Positions 55,572-62,390 of a DNA stretch of 64,000 nucleotides are shown piece after piece. The notes beneath the pieces were generated by a model. It saw nothing but the letters and a program-made list of their open reading frames with translations. It did no database searches and had not been told where the DNA came from. Location: NCBI RefSeq assembly GCF_028606985.1, contig NZ_CP117416.1, positions 437,501 through 501,500 of the forward strand, in the 5' to 3' direction. Position 1 is the stretch's first letter. The number at the start of each line of letters is the position of its first letter. The DNA comes from Paenibacillus kyungheensis (GTDB lineage: Bacteria > Bacillota > Bacilli > Paenibacillales > Paenibacillaceae). The position numbers and the translations under genes were made by a program.

Positions 55572-56402
55572 TTATAGATCTTCTTTAATCTCTTTTTCGA
55601 CTTCACGTACAGCATTGTCTTCGTCTTTGACTTCCACTTTACTTGATAACAACCAACCGCAGACAGCGATCGCTACAAGCACAATATAGAACGATAATTT
55701 CCAGATCGTATTTTCAGGGAAATGCTCAGGCAATACACCTAATGCTGGATGCGCAAGAGTGATAACCGCAAGCTTCACACCTACCCAACCTACGATAACA
55801 AACGCAGCAACTTCTAGACCTGGACGACTTTGCAACAATTTCACGAAATAAGAAGCGGCAAAACGCATAATGATTAGACCGATAAATCCACCCAAGAAGA
55901 TAACGATAAAGTGTCCGCCATCCATACCGCCGATCGCAGGCAATCCACTTGCAGGCAATGCTACAGCTAGAGCAACAGCCGCTAAAATAGAATCGACAGC
56001 AAAAGCAATATCAGCAACTTCGACTTTGAATACCGTCATCCAGAAACCAGATTGCTTTTTAGGCTTACCGTCTGGTCCTGGTTCTTCAGCAGCTTGATCA
56101 ATTTTGGAACGATGGGAAATAATTTTACGAATAATATGGTTGAACGCGATATACAGAAGGTACAATGCACCAATCGCTTGAACCTGCCATACATCGACAA
56201 GGAACGAAATAATAAATAATGAACCTAGCCTGAAAACGAATGCACCGAATAATCCATAGAACAATGCTCTTTTACGTTCTTCTTCAGGTAAATGCTTAAC
56301 CATAATTGCGAGTACCAAAGCGTTATCTGCTGCGAGCAGACCTTCCAGTACGATCAGTACAAGTAATACCCATCCGTACTCCAATAACAATGCTACATCC
56401 AT
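55572..56402 (-). CDS. TerC-family integral membrane protein (YkoY-like), manganese-linked
   Basis: 276 residues with about 8 TM helices. The TerC signature LEGLLAADNALVLAIMVKHLPEEERKRALFYGLFGAFVFR near the N-terminus and KVEVADIAFAVDSILAAVALA in the middle carry the metal-binding acidic residues. Members with an upstream yybP-ykoY riboswitch export or help metallate with Mn2+. The loop with EEPGPDGKPKKQ and the C-terminal tail are cytoplasmic. First gene of a two-gene operon with DedA. Confidence 0.93.
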   Translation of the reverse strand: MDVALLLEYGWVLLVLIVLEGLLAADNALVLAIMVKHLPEEERKRALFYGLFGAFVFRLGSLFIISFLVDVWQVQAIGALYLLYIAFNHIIRKIISHRSKIDQAAEEPGPDGKPKKQSGFWMTVFKVEVADIAFAVDSILAAVALAVALPASGLPAIGGMDGGHFIVIFLGGFIGLIIMRFAASYFVKLLQSRPGLEVAAFVIVGWVGVKLAVITLAHPALGVLPEHFPENTIWKLSFYIVLVAIAVCGWLLSSKVEVKDEDNAVREVEKEIKEDL

Positions 56403-56445
56403 AGAATTGCCTCCCTAAATCTCGTTTTTTTGTGCGTTAGTATAT

Positions 56446-56610
56446 AAAAAAGACCTTTACCATGATTGGTAAAGGTCTCCCGAAAAATAACGAGTCTTCA
56501 CCAAAACATGGTAAAGGTCTCGCTAACAATGTTTATCATTGCCAAGCAAAACCGGGGATAAATCCCGTAATGACGACTTTGCCTGTACAGCTACTCCCCT
56601 TTAACAGGAA
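56446..56610 (-). ncRNA. yybP-ykoY manganese riboswitch with terminator
   Basis: Reading the minus strand, AAAGGGGAGTAGC (56602-56590) and GCGAGACCTTTACC (56523-56510) are the two conserved cores of the yybP-ykoY aptamer, with hairpins between. The expression platform is a terminator at 56451-56478 (AGACCTTTACC/GGTAAAGGTCT plus six T). AGACCTTTACCAT occurs twice, once in the aptamer's 3' core and once in the terminator's left arm. So the terminator's right arm can pair with either, which explains the Mn2+ switch. It controls TerC and DedA. Confidence 0.93.
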
Positions 56611-56702
56611 TATAGAGTTATGTGGTTAGTAAATCTCTTACAATTCTTACTTAACCATTATCTTGCTAAACAAATCATAAGCAATTTAAGAAAATAAGTC
56701 AA

Positions 56703-57260
56703 TTATGTTAATGTAGTCATAGCGTTGATATCAGCATTATTATCGTACATATCACTGGATTGACATAAAACAGGTTTGTTCTGTATTATGCTTTGCTGAA
56801 TATCAATAATTCGCTGATTACGACTTCCCCGGTAACGCAAAGAAACATCACGTTGTTGCTCTATAAATCTACCATCGATCAGTACATCGCATAGATGTAG
56901 CAAAGAAACTTCACCCTCTACGGATGATTGGATTAATTGTTCCCATGTGTATCCGCTATAGATCCAGATTGAGAAATCAGGAATCTGCTGACGCACTTGT
57001 TGAACAAAACCAGACACTTCGATAGCGGAGAAGAAAGGGTCTCCTCCCGCTATCGTTAATCCGTCTAACAAAGGATTTTGCATCATTTCGTCTATCAGTT
57101 GTTGCTGTAGCTTGTCTGTGAATCGTTCGCCTGCTTGAAACGACCAGGTGTGTCTGCTAAAACAACCACTGCAACCATGTCTACAACCACTGATAAAAAC
57201 AACAGCTCGTAATCCATCGCCTTCATTGACCGACTCGGGAATATAACCGCAGATATTCAT
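56703..57260 (-). CDS. nrdG: Anaerobic ribonucleotide reductase-activating protein
   Basis: 185 residues. Radical-SAM cluster motif CRHGCSGC with C26, C30 and C33 (Cx3Cx2C), followed by GLTIAGGDPF. It uses SAM to install the glycyl radical on NrdD. The start overlaps the nrdD stop by 4 nt, so the two are coupled. The C-terminal ~25 residues (after VLCQSSDMY) are Asn/Asp/Thr-rich and look variable. Confidence 0.95.
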   Translation of the reverse strand: MNICGYIPESVNEGDGLRAVVFISGCRHGCSGCFSRHTWSFQAGERFTDKLQQQLIDEMMQNPLLDGLTIAGGDPFFSAIEVSGFVQQVRQQIPDFSIWIYSGYTWEQLIQSSVEGEVSLLHLCDVLIDGRFIEQQRDVSLRYRGSRNQRIIDIQQSIIQNKPVLCQSSDMYDNNADINAMTTLT

Positions 57261-59251
57261 CGTGAATGTTTCAACCGATCCCGCACTTCAGCTTGCTTGG
57301 CAGGATTAAATCGAGTCTGATAATCACCGGTTAGATATCCTGTGACACGGCGCAAACGGGCGATAGGTACTTCTAATTCAGAGACGCCACACGCAGGGCA
57401 ATGACTTCCGATAATGCCTTCATGTCCACAACCAGTACACCGATCAATCGGATGATTGATACTAAAATAGCTGATCTGTTGAGCCAGCGCATACTGAATA
57501 ATCTGGTACATGGCTTTGACATTGTGACGAGCGTTACCGTCTAGTTCTATATATGAAATGGCTCCTGCATTACAATAATGGTGAAAAGGTGCTTCTAGCT
57601 GGATTTTGCGAGCGGCTGTAATCGAATAATAGACAGGGATATGAAAAGAATTGGTATAATACTCGCGATCAGTTACTCCTTCAATCGAACCATAATATTC
57701 ACGATCTATGTTAACGAATTTGCCGGATAATCCTTCTGCTGGCGTAGCCATTAATGAAAAATTAAGATTATATTTTTCGCTAAGCGCATCACAAGCTGTT
57801 CTCATATAAGCAATCAGTGAGAGTGCTTGCTCATACACCATATCATTTTCCCCGTGATGTTTGCCGTACAAAGCTTTCATACATTCCGCTAGCCCGATAA
57901 AGCCAATTGATAATGAACCATGCTTAATACAGTCTTCTACACGATCGTCAGGTGCAAGTAGATCGCCACCTTCCCATACCCCTTCACGCATCATAAAGTC
58001 AGACGCTTTGGCAGGTTGAGATGCTTGAAGACGGTAACGATGCAATAGTCCTTGAGCCGCAAGTTCAATACATTCATCAAGTTCTCGATAAAACCCTTGC
58101 TCATCGGCAACCGATCGTTGTCCGGTGATTCCATAATCGATGCCTAATTTCACAAGATTAATCGTATTAAAAGAAAGATTGCCTTTGCCAGACAGATGAT
58201 TGCGTCCGAATCGATCTGCCATTACACGTGTACGACAACCCATCGTTGCAAATTCAGTATCCGGTTGACCTGGAATTTCATGTTCTCGATTGATTGGAGC
58301 ATCCAGATTTGCAAAATTAGGATAAAGACGACGAGCTGAACAATCGATCGCTTGTAAAAATAAATCATAGTTAACTTCACCAGCTTGTTGATTCACCCCT
58401 TGTTTACATTTGAAAATCTGAATAGGGAAAATCGGTGTTTCTCCATGACCTAATCCACGTACAGTTGCAGAGAGTAGACATTGCACAATTAATCGTCCTT
58501 CTGTCGATGTACATGTGCCATAGTTAATGCTGGTAAATGGAATCTGTCCGCCACCACGACTGGACATTGTATTAAGATTATGGATAAGACTTTCTGCGGC
58601 TTGCAGTGTTTCGACTTTGGTTTCTTCAAGAGCATACTGATATGCACGCGGATAATCAGTAGCTAACACTTGATCATCCATGACTGCATTCTGAACGATC
58701 GTTTCAACCATTTCGCTTTCTTCTTGAAAATAGCGGAATCCTTTACGTAGATGCTTGCGAAACGATTTGGTTACATAAGGAGCAAGATCATAATCAAGCT
58801 TATTCGCTGCTACACCGCCATACTGCGAATTTTGCTGACATTGAAAAATAATCGCCACTTGTGCCATAGCAGTCATAATCGAATTAGGTGTCCGTAGACT
58901 GCCGTTGCCACTACTGAATCCATCACGCAATAATTTATCAAATGGAATAAAGATACAGTTCGTGGTACCCACAGCATAATGATCCAGATCGTGAATATAG
59001 ATACGATTTTGGGCAACTGCTTCAGCGATTGGTTGAGGTAACAATTGGCGTTTGGTATACCATTTCGCATACTCACTACCCAACCGACTCATTTTTCCAG
59101 AAAAGCTTGCTCCATTCAGATTAGCATTTTCACGTGCGGATTCGTGTTCACCTTCAATAATATGTTCGCCCATATCGAGTACCGATTGCAGTTCAGATGA
59201 TATAGGAGGTGTTATGTAAGCTGATTTGGTATGTGGAGTCAAAATAGACAT
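57257..59251 (-). CDS. nrdD: Anaerobic ribonucleoside-triphosphate reductase
   Basis: 664 residues from the ATG of MSILTPHT, after AGAGGAAG. Conserved blocks include YIHDLDHYAVGTTNC, NAVMDDQVLATDYPRAYQYALEE, TMGCRTRV and GNLSFNTINLVKLG. The C-terminal zinc site is CTGC...CPAC, and the glycyl-radical loop RRVTGYLTGDYQ has G638. There is no long N-terminal ATP-cone. It makes dNTPs without oxygen, implying facultative or microaerobic growth. First gene of nrdDG; a hairpin lies in its leader. Confidence 0.95.
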   Translation of the reverse strand: MSILTPHTKSAYITPPISSELQSVLDMGEHIIEGEHESARENANLNGASFSGKMSRLGSEYAKWYTKRQLLPQPIAEAVAQNRIYIHDLDHYAVGTTNCIFIPFDKLLRDGFSSGNGSLRTPNSIMTAMAQVAIIFQCQQNSQYGGVAANKLDYDLAPYVTKSFRKHLRKGFRYFQEESEMVETIVQNAVMDDQVLATDYPRAYQYALEETKVETLQAAESLIHNLNTMSSRGGGQIPFTSINYGTCTSTEGRLIVQCLLSATVRGLGHGETPIFPIQIFKCKQGVNQQAGEVNYDLFLQAIDCSARRLYPNFANLDAPINREHEIPGQPDTEFATMGCRTRVMADRFGRNHLSGKGNLSFNTINLVKLGIDYGITGQRSVADEQGFYRELDECIELAAQGLLHRYRLQASQPAKASDFMMREGVWEGGDLLAPDDRVEDCIKHGSLSIGFIGLAECMKALYGKHHGENDMVYEQALSLIAYMRTACDALSEKYNLNFSLMATPAEGLSGKFVNIDREYYGSIEGVTDREYYTNSFHIPVYYSITAARKIQLEAPFHHYCNAGAISYIELDGNARHNVKAMYQIIQYALAQQISYFSINHPIDRCTGCGHEGIIGSHCPACGVSELEVPIARLRRVTGYLTGDYQTRFNPAKQAEVRDRLKHSR

Positions 59252-59309
59252 CAATCACACTTCCTCTCGTTAGAATATAAATAAAAATCCAACTCACAGA
59301 TAAAGCAAA

Positions 59310-59341
59310 ACCCGACATCATAAAGACAACTGGTGTCGGGT
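59310..59341 (-). terminator. Hairpin in the nrdDG leader, possible attenuator
   Basis: ACCCGACA/TGTCGGGT, a perfect 8-bp GC-rich stem followed on the minus strand by TTTTGCTTTA. No gene lies upstream on that strand, so it cannot simply end another transcript; it lies 60-90 bases before nrdD. Confidence 0.5.
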
Positions 59342-59617
59342 AACAGAGATTACATATCGATCAAGTGAAGTCTATCTACAGATCATCACATTTCTAAAAT
59401 AATTCGTCATTTCAATTATTATCTATATCTAGTTAACACTTTATTAATTTATATCAATATATTGATTATGTAAGTGATAATTGTCTCTTTACCTTTTGGA
59501 TAAGTAGGGGTATGTAGTCATATATGAACGATCACAATGATGATAAACATGCATCAAACCGCAGAATGGGTAAACTATATAATAGACGAGTGTAATTTAT
59601 TAAAGGAGGATACAAAA

Positions 59618-59923
59618 ATGGCTATTGCTGAAGTGACCGTTATTCCATTAGGAACAGGAAGTACCAGTATTAGTAGTTATGTAGCGCAGATGCAACGGGT
59701 ATTAAGTGAGCAGACAGGTGTACAGACACAATTAACACCGATGAGTACGATTATTGAAGGTGAGATTGGAGATGTGATGAAAGCGATTCTGGCATTGCAT
59801 GAATCTCCTTTTCAAGAGGGAGCAGGGCGTGTATCCACATCGATCAAAATTGATGATCGACGGGATCATCCAACATCAGCACAATATAAGTTAGATTCAG
59901 TGAATCAAAAGCTACAATCTTAA
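59618..59923 (+). CDS. MTH1187-family thiamine-binding protein (DUF77)
   Basis: 101 residues from the ATG after AAAGGAGG. The pattern AEVTVIPLGTGSTSISSYVAQMQRVL, then PMSTIIEGEIGDVMKAILALHESPFQEGAGRVSTSIKIDDRRD, is characteristic of this small ferredoxin-like-fold family. Members bind thiamine or its pyrimidine part. It is divergent from nrdDG and stands alone, with no thiamine genes nearby. Confidence 0.9.
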   Translation: MAIAEVTVIPLGTGSTSISSYVAQMQRVLSEQTGVQTQLTPMSTIIEGEIGDVMKAILALHESPFQEGAGRVSTSIKIDDRRDHPTSAQYKLDSVNQKLQS

Positions 59924-60003
59924 AAAAATAGAAAAAATGAATTTTAATGCGATTTTTAGGTGCATTTCATAAACTTTTAAGATACAGCGGTTATAGTAAT
60001 GAC

Positions 60004-60071
60004 ATACCCCTTTTGAATATATAAGCATTACTGAACTCCATGGACTGCGACCGTGGAGTTCCTTTTTTTTT
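60004..60071 (+). ncRNA. Putative small RNA, copy 1
   Basis: A -10-like TATAGT (59992-59997) precedes a ~68-nt unit. ACCCCTTTTGAAT (60006-60018) comes early, and it ends in a terminator whose stem GAACTCCA/TGGAGTTC has the apical sequence CTGCGA and eight or more T. The same elements in the same order recur 166 bases downstream. The C-rich stretch is complementary to Shine-Dalgarno-like AAAGGGGU. Confidence 0.65.
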
Positions 60072-60169
60072 GGAAGACATTATAAAGCAAGATACCTAAA
60101 ATTGAAAAATTAATGTTTCTTTCAGGTTCGCCTAAGGTAATATTAAGATGTACCTATTATAATGACTGT

Positions 60170-60236
60170 AATAACCCCTTTTGAATTACTATACCTTGAC
60201 CTCAGCGGCTGCGACCGTTGAGGTCTCTTTTTTTGT
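60170..60236 (+). ncRNA. Putative small RNA, copy 2
   Basis: TATAAT (60158-60163) precedes ACCCCTTTTGAAT (60174-60186) and a terminator GACCTCA/TGAGGTC with the same GG-CTGCGA-CC apex and seven T. The stems of the two copies differ by compensating bases, while the loop and the C-rich motif are kept. This argues for a functional RNA rather than a chance terminator. Confidence 0.65.
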
Positions 60237-60248
60237 TTTGACAAAAAA

Positions 60249-60974
60249 TTATAATTTCTTTGTAGATGGAGTGGTGTCTGATTTGGAGTATTTCCAAAGA
60301 GCAATCACAATAACGATCGTTACTAGACTCACAGGAATCCAGCTAAGCAGAAGAGGGGCATGCCGTTCTAACACAGTCGCTATGATGGCACCACAGGCAT
60401 ATAGAACAATTCCCAAAATGCGCAACCGGGATTCAGTTGATAATAATCGACTGGTCGACTGTGGATGACCCGACAACAGTTGACGTACATGAGCAACCAT
60501 ATCTTCTACAGCATTGACCAGATTATTGGTAAGTACAGTTGTAGAAATACCCGCTATACCTAATCGTCTGGCTGCGGTGGTCTGAATCCCCATCGCCATA
60601 CTCAAACTACCCAGACATACAAATACAAGCGTTTCTGTTAAAGGAAGATAAGCGAGTAGAGCGAAGGTACATAATAAGCCCCATTCCACGATCAATGCTG
60701 TAGTCACACGATAGTACCAGAGCGAAGGAGATTTATCGCTTCCGATAATGATTGCGGCGATCATATTGCCGATGACGAATCCAACAAGTGCTGTAAGTAC
60801 ACGTGCAATCGCCAGATCGTGCAAGCGACCGAGCGACATACCCAGTACTACAATATTTCCTGTCATATTTGCTGTAAATACATGTTCTAGCCGCAAATAG
60901 CCGATCACATCTACTAATCCAGCAGTAAAACATAAACATAATAACAATACATAACGCAAATGATGCTTAGACAT
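60249..60974 (-). CDS. DUF1275 (YoaK-family) membrane protein
   Basis: 241 residues, six to seven TM helices. The family opening LCFTAGLVDVIGYLRLEHVFTANMTGNIVVLGMSLG and the MGIQTTAARRLGIAGISTTVLTNNLVNA block are present. The function of the family is not established. TTGGAG precedes the ATG. It converges with the small-RNA copies. A long structured leader with its own promoter lies directly upstream and may control it. Confidence 0.9.
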   Translation of the reverse strand: MSKHHLRYVLLLCLCFTAGLVDVIGYLRLEHVFTANMTGNIVVLGMSLGRLHDLAIARVLTALVGFVIGNMIAAIIIGSDKSPSLWYYRVTTALIVEWGLLCTFALLAYLPLTETLVFVCLGSLSMAMGIQTTAARRLGIAGISTTVLTNNLVNAVEDMVAHVRQLLSGHPQSTSRLLSTESRLRILGIVLYACGAIIATVLERHAPLLLSWIPVSLVTIVIVIALWKYSKSDTTPSTKKL

Positions 60975-60999
60975 CGATCATACTCCAATCTGAATAAGA

Positions 61000-61497
61000 C
61001 ATAGAAATCCCCGGGAACCTCACCTGTAAGTAGGTGTAGAAGTTCCCGGGGATGTGTGGGCATAATATCCAAAGGTTATGCCGGTTGATTGCAACCGAAA
61101 AGCCATATGTGTAAAAAATATCAGAAATATGTGATAAATCATTATATTCAAAGTTGCCGCGTATACAAAATACACTTCGTAGGAGCACGATTACTATAAT
61201 CTGCCCAATCTGATGATAATATGGCTGCTGACTGCAGCTATTTTTAACCCGTAACCCCGAATTTGGAAATGGACGGGGACGGTTTTGGTTCGCTCTGTAT
61301 TACATCTAAGTAACAGTTGAGTCCAAAACAACAAAAGCCCTACCTCTCTCTTGTCCTTGCGGCTCCGATGACCGCGCCAGTGTGAATCGGCAAACTTCAA
61401 ATTTCTTGGGTTTTAATCATAAAGGAAATTTGAGATGATTCCGGCAGCATACCGAAAAAAGAATGCGAAGGATAAAACCGAGGGTTAAACAATAACA
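61000..61497 (-). ncRNA. Long structured RNA or leader of the DUF1275 gene
   Basis: About 500 bases without a convincing reading frame, visibly richer in G/C than nearby intergenic DNA, downstream of a strong minus-strand promoter. Consecutive hairpins on the minus strand include TCAAATTTC/GAAATTTGA, GCCGAT/ATCGG, CCCCG/CGGGG, GCTGC/GCAGC, CGGTTG/CAACCG and GGCATAA/TTATGCC. The last is an 11-bp TCCCCGGGAAC/GTTCCCGGGGA stem (61008-61052) followed by TTTCTATG. I could not match it to a known riboswitch, RNase P, tmRNA or SRP RNA. Confidence 0.45.
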
Positions 61498-61503
61498 GTA
61501 ATT

Positions 61504-61532
61504 ATTATACGCTTATTTCAGATAAAAAGCAA
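61504..61532 (-). promoter_or_regulatory. Sigma-A promoter of the structured RNA
   Basis: On the minus strand TTGCTT, 17 bases, TATAAT. The upstream secreted-protein gene is closed off by a terminator, so this promoter serves the 61.0-61.5 kb transcript. Confidence 0.75.
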
Positions 61533-61572
61533 GAATTAACTTTTAGACCATAGACTGTATATTTTACAAAAG

Positions 61573-61607
61573 AAAAAGAACACTCTATGATCTAGAATGT
61601 TCTTTTT
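61573..61607 (-). terminator. Terminator of the small secreted stalk-domain gene
   Basis: AAAAAGAACA/TGTTCTTTTT, a 10-bp perfect stem with T-run. Confidence 0.9.
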
Positions 61608-61637
61608 GTATATATGATCTACGTTAGACTTAGCAGA

Positions 61638-62120
61638 TTAATAAGTTTTGTTGATTGTGATCATGCCGTTACTTACGTTCATGTCCCATTCGAAGTTGTC
61701 TACGAACCAACGTACAGGTACAAGTGTTTGTCCGTTACGAGAGATAACCATATCGTTCAAACCTTTACGCATGTTGTCTACTTTGTATACTTTAGAATTC
61801 ACCCAGAACTCATAACGTTGGATACCTGTATCCAACCAAGTTGTAGATGTTTCTTTGTTGTAAGATACTTTCATGTTTGCATTCATTGCAAGGTAACGCA
61901 ATGGTACATATGTAGTTCCTTTATATACAACAGGAGCCATTGGCATAGACATTGAAGCGCCGTTTACCATGTACATTTTACTTCCCATTGTAAATTGAAT
62001 TACTTTTGTTTTTAATTCAGGACTCATATCTGCTGTTGTAGGTGTTGCTGCGAATGCTCCAGCAGCTGGTAACAATAGGGATAATCCAAGTACAGGTGCT
62101 AGCAATTTGTTTAATTTCAT
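61638..62120 (-). CDS. Small secreted protein with copper-amine-oxidase-N-like domain
   Basis: 160 residues from the ATG of MKLNKLLAPV, with AAGGAG eight bases upstream. Signal peptide 1-24 ends at AFAA. The rest is one stalk-type domain (SPELKTKVIQFTMGSKMYMVNG, TYVPLRYLAMNANMKVSY, GQTLVPVRWFVDNFEWDM). It is nearly the same as the C-terminal ~130 residues of the next gene, so the pair arose by duplication. Met-rich stretches (MYMVNGASMSMPM) are notable. In Paenibacillus such domains are usually structural cell-surface modules, not oxidases. Confidence 0.88.
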   Translation of the reverse strand: MKLNKLLAPVLGLSLLLPAAGAFAATPTTADMSPELKTKVIQFTMGSKMYMVNGASMSMPMAPVVYKGTTYVPLRYLAMNANMKVSYNKETSTTWLDTGIQRYEFWVNSKVYKVDNMRKGLNDMVISRNGQTLVPVRWFVDNFEWDMNVSNGMITINKTY

Positions 62121-62291
62121 GTGTAGTGCTCCTTCGTCTAATAGATATATTTTTTGCTCTCTTACTAACTTATAAACCAATTTACCGATTACTAATCAGC
62201 TAATAATTAAAAAAAATGACAATAGAGTAATATTTAGCAGGGAATACAAAAATTAAAGATAAAATCTTGTATACATCAGCTAACAATTCAT

Positions 62292-62329
62292 AAAAACAAC
62301 ACCTTGCGCATTGAATCTGCACAAGGTGT
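62292..62329 (-). terminator. Terminator of the large secreted repeat protein
   Basis: ACACCTTG/CAAGGTGT stem (extended by GCA/TGC with one mismatch) followed by T-rich GTTTTTA on the minus strand. Confidence 0.8.
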
Positions 62330-62390
62330 CGCCATGTGGACAATCATGAAGTATAGATATGAAATATGATGCTACCTAGCAAACGAGATA

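Noticed and set aside
59453-59466. FNR site in front of nrdDG
   Set aside because: The palindrome is ATCAAT..ATTGAT, the reverse order of TTGAT-N4-ATCAA, so it is not an FNR box.
61194-61400. Short minus-strand frame within the structured RNA region
   Set aside because: Arg/Lys/Leu-rich translation without a ribosome binding site; the DNA is better explained by successive hairpins.
61000-61500. Possible c-di-AMP (ydaO) riboswitch, suggested by TTTGCCGATTC and a GGGGTTA stretch
   Set aside because: The conserved GCTAACC and GGGGACCC-type cores of that family are not present, so I left it as an unidentified structured RNA.
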